Shown here: piece by piece, positions 7,871-15,303 of the stretch
How positions within the stretch are numbered: position 1 is the stretch's first letter
How the letters are laid out: each line of letters begins with the position of its first letter
Source of the DNA: PSRF01 sp051000815
GTDB taxonomy: Bacteria; Acidobacteriota; Blastocatellia; Pyrinomonadales; Pyrinomonadaceae
NCBI GenBank assembly: GCA_051000815.1
Contig: JBPCNX010000084.1
Coordinates: 1-64,000 of the forward strand
Reading direction: 5' to 3'
Length of the DNA stretch: 64,000 nt
Program-made: the position numbers and the translations under genes
Notes under the pieces: generated by a model
The model's input: the letters and a program-made list of their open reading frames with translations, nothing else
Told to the model about the DNA's origin: nothing
Databases searched by the model: none

Positions 7871-9406
7871 TTGACGGCTCCGTCCCAAACATCGCTTCAA
7901 AAGTCTGTTCCTGAATCAGATTCCGCTGGCGCGGCGTGTTGGGCCAAGCGGCTTGTTACCTTAGGATTCGTCCTTTATGCCGCTTTTGCACCTCACTCGA
8001 TCGCCGGCGCCGAAATAGCGCTGGCGCTGGTCGTTATCGGCTGGCTGATTCACACGCAGGCAATCCGCAGATCCGGTCTCCGTCATACCAAACTCGATTT
8101 GCCGATCTGCGTCTTCGCCATCTGGACAATTGCTTCATCACTTCTTTCCGAAGAGCCGGCCAGCAGCATTCCAAAACTTCAATCTGTCTGCGTGTTGTTC
8201 CTCTTCTACATTACGCAGGCGGTCGTCACAAAACGCACCGCGGTCCTGCTCGTTTGCATCATGATCCTCTCCGGCGTCGCGGGAACTCTTTACAGCGTCT
8301 ACGACCTGGCGCGCGGACGTGGGGTGATCGTGGAGTCGATCGCCCTCGATAGCCCTCTACGACGAGTCCACGTCGAAACTGGCGACGCTATCTGGAGAAT
8401 CAACAATCAGAGGGTCTATTCGACAGCTGACGTCGACGCCGCAATCAAGGCTGCATCACCTGAAACGAAGGTGACCGTGAGCCTCATCTCTCGGGGCGAA
8501 CATGTAGAGCGTCCAGGTCTCATTTTGAACGAGCGTGAGAAGCAACAGGGGACCCCGTCCGGGATCACAGGCACAAGTCGAATCCATTGGTTTCGCGCCT
8601 CCGGCTGGACACGTCACTATGAAACATTTTCCGAGATTCTCCAGATTCTCGCGCAACTCGCGCTCGGACTAGCGCTCGCTCACCTCAAAAACCACGGCGC
8701 AAACCTGCGCTTTAAGTTGGCGATTGCCGCCAGCTTCGTCCTTGCGCTGGGTATTGCTCTGACAGCGATGCGTACTGTTCTGATCGCTTTCGCGCTCGGC
8801 GGTTGTGTGATCATCCTGCGCGCTGTACGAGGAAAAACTCGGGTCCTCGTGGTGGCGGCCCTGATTTTGGTTTTGGGCTTTGGCGCTTTCGTGGTTTGGC
8901 AAACGCGAGCGAAGGACGCCCTGGCGCTGCGGGACTCAAGCGTCTCCCTGAGACTTGCGATTGCGAAAGCCGGCGCTTCGAGAATACTGGTTCATCCGCT
9001 CTTCGGTCATGGAATGGATGCTGTGCACCGGCATTGGAACGAGTGGGGGTTTCCTGGTGATCAGATGCTTGGCCTTCATTCCACGCCACTGCAACTGGCC
9101 TTTGACCGTGGACTCCCCGCCATGTTTTTCTGGCTCTGGATTATGGCAACTTTCTGGATCATCACGGCCAAAGCGGAGCGCAGGCTCCGTGATTCCGGCC
9201 AGACCAATAGCTATGGAGTTTTGCTTGGCGCAACGGGAGCAATTGCCGGCTTCTTTGCCAGTTCAATGGTCAACTACAATTTCGGCGACGCAGAGGTTGC
9301 GCTCGTCTTTTGGTGGTTGATGGGAGTCGTCGTGGTGCTGGCTAACGAGGATGGCAAGAGACAGAAGCAAACAGCAGGACAGACAGCTAGCTATGAAAAC
9401 TCTTAA
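7871..9406 (+). CDS. O-antigen ligase-like protein with PDZ-like insert
   Basis: A 511-residue polytopic inner-membrane protein of the Wzy/WaaL superfamily, which polymerise O-units or transfer finished glycan from lipid carrier to lipid A-core. Hydrophobic segments cover about 30-60, 78-92, 105-140, 255-345 and 405-490. The large periplasmic loop contains GHGMD and LHSTPLQ with the His expected in ligases. Unusually, residues 150-220 between two membrane segments read as a PDZ-like fold (SPLRRVHVETGDAIWRINNQ, then a helix and a final strand TVSLISRGE). The start codon is TTG at 7871; no ATG fits. The stop overlaps the next gene by 14 bases, so the two are coupled. Ligase and polymerase cannot be told apart from sequence; the ABC exporter nearby favours ligase. 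Confidence 0.78.
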   Translation: MTAPSQTSLQKSVPESDSAGAACWAKRLVTLGFVLYAAFAPHSIAGAEIALALVVIGWLIHTQAIRRSGLRHTKLDLPICVFAIWTIASSLLSEEPASSIPKLQSVCVLFLFYITQAVVTKRTAVLLVCIMILSGVAGTLYSVYDLARGRGVIVESIALDSPLRRVHVETGDAIWRINNQRVYSTADVDAAIKAASPETKVTVSLISRGEHVERPGLILNEREKQQGTPSGITGTSRIHWFRASGWTRHYETFSEILQILAQLALGLALAHLKNHGANLRFKLAIAASFVLALGIALTAMRTVLIAFALGGCVIILRAVRGKTRVLVVAALILVLGFGAFVVWQTRAKDALALRDSSVSLRLAIAKAGASRILVHPLFGHGMDAVHRHWNEWGFPGDQMLGLHSTPLQLAFDRGLPAMFFWLWIMATFWIITAKAERRLRDSGQTNSYGVLLGATGAIAGFFASSMVNYNFGDAEVALVFWWLMGVVVVLANEDGKRQKQTAGQTASYENS

Positions 9407-10187
9407 TCGAATAGCAGCTTTGACTCTGATCCTGGTCTCGAGCTCCATTGCTGCGATGGGAAACTCTGTCGCGGTTGCAGGAGAACTTCCTGCGGATACC
9501 GGCCTTGCCCAGAAACTCTTTTTACACTTCTTCTCGTTTCGTCCCTTGCGTGATCGGTCTTCAGCGAATCACAACGGTGCCCCGGCACAGGCCTCACGTA
9601 AGAAGGGGCGCGTCCGCAAGCCCGATGTGATCTATTACCCAACGCCGCCGGAAACCGTCGCCGAGATGTTGCGTTTGGCAAACATAAAGAAAGGTGAAGT
9701 GCTTTACGATCTGGGCAGCGGAGATGGTCGCATTCCAATTGCCGCTGCCAGGGCGTCTGGCATTCGCGCAGTTGGCATTGAGATAGATCCCAAGCTGGTA
9801 GCTGAGGCTGAAGAAAACGCCCGCAGCGCTGGAGTTTCAGAACTCGTTAGCTTTCGCACTGAGGATATGTTTCGCGTCGATGTCCGCGAGGCCAGTATCG
9901 TAACGCTCTACCTGTCTGAAAAACTGAATGTACTTCTGCGGCCAAAATTATTGCGCGAACTCCGCCCCGGCTCACGCATCGTGTCACACGACTTCCGCAT
10001 GGGCGACTGGAAGCCGGAACAAACAGTTCGTGTCCCCTGGGGACAGCTTTACCGGACCGTGTATCTTTGGACCGTTCCCAGGCCTCGCAAAATCAAAAAG
10101 CCCCCGAGGGTAATTCCTCAACAGCGAGAAGGGCGGGTTCAAATCACATCCGCAAAATTCTTCCGCGTGCGGGCAAACCACCAGTAG
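9393..10187 (+). CDS. Signal-bearing SAM-dependent methyltransferase
   Basis: A 264-residue class I methyltransferase. The SAM-binding motif LYDLGSGDGR is at 104-113, followed by an acidic strand end (GIEIDP) and a motif like YLSEKLN where catalytic residues lie. A YYPTPPETV stretch just before the fold resembles small lysine methyltransferases of the aKMT type. Residues 1-30 look like a signal peptide or N-terminal anchor (Lys, hydrophobic run, AVAG). SAM is cytoplasmic, so an anchored cytoplasmic orientation is more likely than true export. The ATG at 9393 overlaps the ligase gene by 14 bases; a start at 9351 would add 14 polar residues before the signal. The 3' end runs 49 bases into the converging permease gene. 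Substrate unknown. Confidence 0.75.
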   Translation: MKTLNRIAALTLILVSSSIAAMGNSVAVAGELPADTGLAQKLFLHFFSFRPLRDRSSANHNGAPAQASRKKGRVRKPDVIYYPTPPETVAEMLRLANIKKGEVLYDLGSGDGRIPIAAARASGIRAVGIEIDPKLVAEAEENARSAGVSELVSFRTEDMFRVDVREASIVTLYLSEKLNVLLRPKLLRELRPGSRIVSHDFRMGDWKPEQTVRVPWGQLYRTVYLWTVPRPRKIKKPPRVIPQQREGRVQITSAKFFRVRANHQ

Positions 10188-10963
10188 CCGAAGACAAAAC
10201 TCACGATCGCAAACGCGGAAAAGTAGGCAAGGCCTGTCCAATCGGGCGCGACGCCTTCTATCAACACGCGCCGGTAGTTTCTAATTAAGGGAGTCAGCGG
10301 ATTTAGATTGATGAAAAAACGGTAGCGCGCGGGAACTATCGACTCCGGATAAATGATCGGCGTAAGGAACATCCAGGCCATCATAAAGAGCGAAATTCCC
10401 TGCGCGATGTCGCGGAGAAATACGCCGAACGATGCTATTAGCCATGCCGCGCCAAGCACGAAGAGCAGTTGCGGAATGACGAGTACCGGTAACCAAAGAG
10501 TAGATAAGGGAATTCCCTGGCGAATGATCAGGATGGCGAGCAGCAGCGCTACAGTGCCGAACAATTGGTTACCCATTGCCGCGAGAGTTTGCGCAATCGG
10601 CAAAGTCTCCAGTGGAAAAACCACACGCTTCACGAGGTTTGAATGTGAAACGATGGTAGTTGACGATTGCATCACCGTCTCCTGAAACATTGTCCAGGGC
10701 AACAATCCGCAAAACAGGTGGATCGCGTAGTCCCAGTGTGACGAATTGGCGCCGAATCGCGCCCCAAATATCCCCGCAAAGATGAACGTGAAGATCGCAA
10801 TCATTACCACCGGCGTTAGCAAGGCCCAAAGGATACCGAGTGTCGATCCTTTGTAGCGGGCCACAAGCTCACGCCGGGCAAGCGACAGGATCAACTCGAA
10901 ACGTCCTGGCAATTCCCAGAGTGGGCGCCACACTGCGCGTCGTGCTGTTTGAGCAGAAATCAT
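10139..10963 (-). CDS. Polysaccharide ABC-2 exporter permease (Wzm-like)
   Basis: A 274-residue integral membrane protein of the ABC-2 family that forms the channel for lipid-linked polysaccharide. An N-terminal amphipathic region (LILSLARRELVARYKGSTLG) is the hallmark of the Wzm/TagG group; then about six membrane segments follow, with the conserved SNLVKRVVFPLETLP and LTPIIYP stretches. Its ATPase partner is the gene at 13958. Unlike most Wzm-Wzt pairs the two are not adjacent: a 2.5-kb secreted-protein gene lies between them and they are transcribed in opposite directions. The ATG at 10963 is preferred over a TTG eight codons upstream. Its last 49 bases overlap the converging methyltransferase. 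Confidence 0.88.
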   Translation of the reverse strand: MISAQTARRAVWRPLWELPGRFELILSLARRELVARYKGSTLGILWALLTPVVMIAIFTFIFAGIFGARFGANSSHWDYAIHLFCGLLPWTMFQETVMQSSTTIVSHSNLVKRVVFPLETLPIAQTLAAMGNQLFGTVALLLAILIIRQGIPLSTLWLPVLVIPQLLFVLGAAWLIASFGVFLRDIAQGISLFMMAWMFLTPIIYPESIVPARYRFFINLNPLTPLIRNYRRVLIEGVAPDWTGLAYFSAFAIVSFVFGYWWFARTRKNFADVI

Positions 10964-11151
10964 TTGAGGTTGATAGTAAATCCTCAATCGCCATTAGTAA
11001 AAAGCAGAGAACGAAATAAGACTTAGCGGGATTGGAGTATCATGGCAGCATCTTCCGATGACCTTCGTTAGACGGGTGTGGTCGATAGAACAATGGGCCT
11101 GCACTTTCCAACGTGCGAGCCCATTTAATAGCTGGCGATGAAGCCGCTAAA

Positions 11152-13680
11152 TTAATTAATCGTAATGTGCGGCGCCGTAGCAGCGGGCCGGCTAACGAAG
11201 GTTGCTCCACTTCTGGTCACGGTCACAACTATTGGCACATCACCCGCTCCGGCAAGCGATGCCGGCAGACGGAACTGAATAAGGTCCCAGCCAGGCATTT
11301 CCCGATTGGGACTGACCAGCACAATTGAGTCACCCGTAATATTGGTGGTGCCGGCTGCAGTGACAATAGAAACAGTCACCTCTGCGGCCGTGGCGGATCG
11401 GACTCCGGTTAGGCTGACCTCCAGGACGGTGGCGACTGTGTTGCCGCTAGCATCTGTCGAGGTGACATTAAAAGGCTCGGGAGTTCGGGTCATTGGATTA
11501 GTCACGTTCACGACAGCAGCCCGGCCTCCGGCATCCATTGTTGTAGTAAAAATGTCAGGCTGGGCAGGTACAATTGTCAGGAATCCCCGAAACTGCTTTC
11601 CGCCACCCATTCGCGTGTTGATAACTACGGTCTGGATCCCAGCCCGAACCCCGAGCGGCACCACGAAGTTGATTTGTTTTGAAGCCTGCCCCACGAAATA
11701 AAGACCCGCTGCTGCCCCGTCCACTGAAACAGACACACCATTGAGTTCAATCGGCAGCGCGGGACTTCGCTTCGTCTCCGAGCCGCTCGCGGCTTGATCC
11801 GAGGCGACAAACTCTTCGGTCGTGCGAATGATGCCAAGCTCGCCACGAGCAAGGCCCGTTACTGTACCGGGAGCCGGCGTTGGTGTCGGCGTCGGTGTCG
11901 GGCTGGGTGTCGGGCTGGCGGCCGGTAACGGGATGTTGCTTGCGCCAGTGAAGAATGACAACACTGCCGTAGACTCGGTAGTCACCGGCGGGCTCAACAA
12001 ATAGAAGACCTCGGTCGACAAATCAGCGTTGCCCCCGCCAAGTTCCGCGCCGCCTGCACTGAAAGCAAATCTCTCTCGCGTGGCGGTGGTAAACGGACTG
12101 AAGGAGGCAAACGTGGAATTCTTTGTCAGCCGTGTAAAAGTGTTCGTCGTGGTTATCGGAAGCGGTGTAGCAAATATCTGCGTAACCCGGGCCGGATTCA
12201 ATCCGGTACTGTCTTCGGCCACGGTCGGAAATGTCCCATCCGTTTTGAAGTTGAGTGCGGAAGCGAATATCAGCGTACCGGGCGCCAGTGAAGCGTTGTA
12301 ATCGGTGAAAGTGGGAAAGTGAATGACGTCGCCTGGGAAAGTGGCGGCCCGTCTACCCACAAGGTCAAACCTGTCCTGCGCGATGGTGTAGACAAACACA
12401 GCCAGAAAAGTCTGATTCGTCGTTGAATTCGCTTTCGGATCATCAGCAAGAGATTCAAAAGCGAGTACGGTCCCGTCGCGACTTAAGCGCCGGCCCTGAC
12501 TAAAGAGATTCACAGTCGCGCCAAAGTTTGTCCCAGCCGCATTAGACCTGGTTCGAGTCGCTTGCCTGGTAATCGTGAATTCCGAGCCGTTGAACGTGCC
12601 AATGTACACCTCGGCATTTCCATGACCGCTGCCATCGTCATTATTGTTACCGTTCAGGTTACCAGTCGAAATAAAGGCGATGACGGATCCATCGGCAGAC
12701 ATCGACGGATTCGATTGAAAGACGGAATGAAGCACCGGGCCCACAAAGCTGTCCTGAGTCGTTGTTCCCTGAACAAAACCTCCGGGTGTCGAGATGTTAT
12801 GCAGAAACAACTCAGGGTTGCCGTCAGCGTTGGCAGTAGCAAGATTGCGGGTTGAAATGAAAGCAATAATTTCTCCGGTCTCAGAAATTGTCGCATCGCG
12901 ATTATCGTCGGCGACAAAGGGGGAGACGCCGGTACTTCCTGGAGTAGGAACCCTGCTGGCAGGTGTATTAGTTATTCTCGTAAACGTCCCCGTCGTTAAA
13001 TCCTGCAAGGGAATGTCGACGCCTGTAGTCAAATCAGCATCGGAAACAACCGGAAGCTCATAGATCCAAATCTCCTGATTCCCATCAGCGGCTAATGCGC
13101 CACCGGTATCAACCCCATCAAAGAAAGCGGGATGAGGGGCATTGGCGCTAAAGACGATACGATAGTGACCATTGATCCCCGGTACCAGGGTAATCATTGG
13201 GCGGTTGTTGCTGATCTCAATCTGAATTGTTGACGGGTCCGGAGGCGTTGGCGGTGTAGGAGTAGGCGTCGGTGTGGGACTCGGACTGGGGGTTGGTGTC
13301 GGCGTCGGTGTCGGTGTTGGTGTTGCCTTGGGAACGTGTTTCGTGTTGGTAATCTGGAAAATGCGGCGTTGCGCGTAATCGATCAGAAAGATTTCGCGGT
13401 TGCCGTCTTCATTGTTACGTGGATTGGGATTGAAATTACCGGCGGAGTCTCTCGTCGGAATTTTCTCCGTCGCGATATCCCCATTCGACTCGACAACCAC
13501 GAACCGACCGTTGGCCGTGATGTCCTTGGCAAACGAACTGAACCCTGTGGGTGAAGACGTGAGTTGCGAGAGAAATGGCTCCGGAGTGGCGCTTGGTGTC
13601 TGCGCCACGGCAGAAAAAAAGGCGCCTGAAGCGAGCGTGAGCACAACCAGGGCGCAGAACGAACTAAGAACTTGCTTCAC
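11152..13680 (-). CDS. Secreted beta-propeller-like protein with TIGR03437-type C-terminus
   Basis: An 842-residue exported protein starting with GTG behind a GGAGGG ribosome binding site. A signal peptide covers 1-27. Residues about 150-590 show repeated blades with SADGSVIAFIST, SRDGTVLAFES and similar motifs, typical of PD40/TolB-like propellers. Pro-Thr-Ser linkers lie at about 120-147 and 595-613. The last 230 residues resemble the TIGR03437 domain common in Solibacter and other acidobacteria (IQTVVIN, GRAAVVN, then a sheet-rich end). No catalytic motif is visible. It is inserted between the two exporter genes. Possible roles are surface binding or adhesion; this is inference. It reads towards the permease gene, which is on the same strand. 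Confidence 0.8.
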   Translation of the reverse strand: MKQVLSSFCALVVLTLASGAFFSAVAQTPSATPEPFLSQLTSSPTGFSSFAKDITANGRFVVVESNGDIATEKIPTRDSAGNFNPNPRNNEDGNREIFLIDYAQRRIFQITNTKHVPKATPTPTPTPTPTPSPSPTPTPTPTPPTPPDPSTIQIEISNNRPMITLVPGINGHYRIVFSANAPHPAFFDGVDTGGALAADGNQEIWIYELPVVSDADLTTGVDIPLQDLTTGTFTRITNTPASRVPTPGSTGVSPFVADDNRDATISETGEIIAFISTRNLATANADGNPELFLHNISTPGGFVQGTTTQDSFVGPVLHSVFQSNPSMSADGSVIAFISTGNLNGNNNDDGSGHGNAEVYIGTFNGSEFTITRQATRTRSNAAGTNFGATVNLFSQGRRLSRDGTVLAFESLADDPKANSTTNQTFLAVFVYTIAQDRFDLVGRRAATFPGDVIHFPTFTDYNASLAPGTLIFASALNFKTDGTFPTVAEDSTGLNPARVTQIFATPLPITTTNTFTRLTKNSTFASFSPFTTATRERFAFSAGGAELGGGNADLSTEVFYLLSPPVTTESTAVLSFFTGASNIPLPAASPTPSPTPTPTPTPAPGTVTGLARGELGIIRTTEEFVASDQAASGSETKRSPALPIELNGVSVSVDGAAAGLYFVGQASKQINFVVPLGVRAGIQTVVINTRMGGGKQFRGFLTIVPAQPDIFTTTMDAGGRAAVVNVTNPMTRTPEPFNVTSTDASGNTVATVLEVSLTGVRSATAAEVTVSIVTAAGTTNITGDSIVLVSPNREMPGWDLIQFRLPASLAGAGDVPIVVTVTRSGATFVSRPAATAPHITIN
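11868..11925 (-). repeat. In-frame hexamer minisatellite, Pro-Thr linker 2
   Basis: Plus-strand words of the GTCGGT/GTCGGC type repeat with 6-base period and encode alternating Pro and Thr/Ser on the minus strand. It is the shorter of two such tracts in the same gene. Unit gain or loss keeps the frame and changes only linker length. Confidence 0.75.
13230..13326 (-). repeat. In-frame hexamer minisatellite, Pro-Thr linker 1
   Basis: About sixteen 6-base units such as GTCGGT, GTCGGC and GTTGGT encode a Pro-Thr/Ser linker between the N-terminal part and the propeller of the secreted protein. Such tracts are prone to slipped-strand length change and to assembly collapse. Confidence 0.8.
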
Positions 13681-13957
13681 GAAACCCTCCGGAATAAAGA
13701 CGCAATTAGGAGCAGATTAGATGCTCATGGGAGCCTGAGCAGTAGTCCGTCGCCTGGCAAATTGATTAAAGTGAATTCTCCGACACCGGGCGATTAAAGA
13801 ATCGCTATTCTACGCAGAACCTCGCCTATCCGCAAGCCAGCCTCAAATTTGAACTTAGGGCGTCCATAGTGAACTTCTACTCCGGTGATTGAAGCTTGGC
13901 AAGAGTGTCATTTCGCCTGACTTTACGGCGAAGCCGGGAACAGCTATCGTTCCCTCC

Positions 13958-15295
13958 ATGGCCACTGCACTGCGCGTCGATGGCGTTTCCAAACGTTATC
14001 GGATTTACGATCGACCAAATGATCGCCTTAAGGAAATGCTCACACGGGGACGCTGGAAACGTCACGACGAGTTTTGGGCACTCAAAGACGTCAGCTTCGA
14101 AATTGAGGCCGGGACGACAACCGGGATTATCGGCCCGAACGGCAGTGGTAAGTCCACCCTGCTGCAAATCATGACTGGGACGCTCGAGCCGACTCACGGA
14201 AGTGTTTGGCACGAGGGCAGAATCGCCGCGCTGCTGGAACTCGGTTCGGGATTCAACAATGAGTTCACCGGCATTGAAAACATCTTCATGAATGCGGCGC
14301 TGATGGGTTTCTCGCGGCGCGAAACAGAAGCCCTGTTGCCGGAGATCGAAAGGTTTGCCGAAATTGGCCCGTTCATCCATCAACCGGTTAAGACTTACTC
14401 GAGCGGGATGTATGTGCGCCTGGCTTTTTCAGTAGCCATCAGTGCAGCGCCGCAGATTCTGATTATTGATGAAGCACTTGCAGTCGGCGACGCCGTATTT
14501 CAACATCGCTGCATGCGCCGGCTGAAAGAAATGCAAGAGAGCGGAGTAACGATCTTCTTTGTGTCGCATGATCTGGCTTCAATTCGCGCCCTCTGTTCTC
14601 GCGCAATTCTGCTGCACGCCGGTCACGCGGTAGCAGATGGAAGGCCGACGGCTGTCCTCAATCACTATCAAAAGATCATCATGGCGCGGGAGAATGCTTA
14701 CGAGCGGCAACAAGCGCTTACCGAAGCATCGGTTCCAGAGGAGGACATCAGCTTTGGCCTGGGAGATATGCCGAAGATTGAATGCTCGTATCGCCATGGC
14801 GACGGCAGTGCGGAAGTTGTGCGCGTTGATTTGCTGGACAACGCCGATCGTAACACTGCGATTGTGGAAACCGGCGAATCGGTAACGATCCGCATTCTTG
14901 TTCGCTTCAACACGAACGTAGCGGACCCAGTTTTCGGCTTTCTCCTGCGCAACCGGCATGGCATTCACCTTTATGGAACCAACACGGATTTGCAGCAAAT
15001 CAGGGTCGGCGATGTTCGCCGCGGCGAAATCATAGAGATCTCGTTCCCGTTTGACTGCTGGCTAGCAGCAGACTCCTATGCTGTTACGGTAGCCGTGCAC
15101 AGCCGTGATGCTATTGCCTTTGACTGGCTTGACGCTGTGCTGCTATTCCAGGTAATCAGTCCGGTTCCTATGGATGGAGTTACAAATCTCAACGCCATAG
15201 CAACCGTTCGCAGGTTTGCCCTCGCTGCCGATGAAGCAGAAAGACCACAACCGACCATGACTGAAAGGATCTGCAATCCAATGATCGCAGAGTAA
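13958..15295 (+). CDS. Polysaccharide ABC exporter ATPase with C-terminal glycan-binding domain (Wzt-like)
   Basis: A 445-residue cytoplasmic ATPase that powers lipid-linked glycan export with the Wzm-like permease. Walker A GPNGSGKST is at 59-67, the signature TYSSGM at 146-151, Walker B ILIIDEALAVGD at 167-178 and the switch His in VSHD at 204. Residues about 290-430 form an extra beta-rich domain as in E. coli O8/O9a Wzt, where it recognises the modified end of the finished chain. This fits a chain-termination export route and links the protein to the methyltransferase gene 8 bases downstream. The ATG at 13958 is chosen because the ABC fold begins right after it; an upstream TTG at 13889 would add 23 unrelated residues. 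First gene of a plus-strand operon running to about 23.6 kb. Confidence 0.92.
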   Translation: MATALRVDGVSKRYRIYDRPNDRLKEMLTRGRWKRHDEFWALKDVSFEIEAGTTTGIIGPNGSGKSTLLQIMTGTLEPTHGSVWHEGRIAALLELGSGFNNEFTGIENIFMNAALMGFSRRETEALLPEIERFAEIGPFIHQPVKTYSSGMYVRLAFSVAISAAPQILIIDEALAVGDAVFQHRCMRRLKEMQESGVTIFFVSHDLASIRALCSRAILLHAGHAVADGRPTAVLNHYQKIIMARENAYERQQALTEASVPEEDISFGLGDMPKIECSYRHGDGSAEVVRVDLLDNADRNTAIVETGESVTIRILVRFNTNVADPVFGFLLRNRHGIHLYGTNTDLQQIRVGDVRRGEIIEISFPFDCWLAADSYAVTVAVHSRDAIAFDWLDAVLLFQVISPVPMDGVTNLNAIATVRRFALAADEAERPQPTMTERICNPMIAE

Positions 15296-15303
15296 ATTCT
15301 CGG

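Noticed and set aside
7692..7874. 60-codon frame before the ligase gene
   Set aside because: No recognisable domain, membrane segment or ribosome binding site; at most a leader, which I cannot support.
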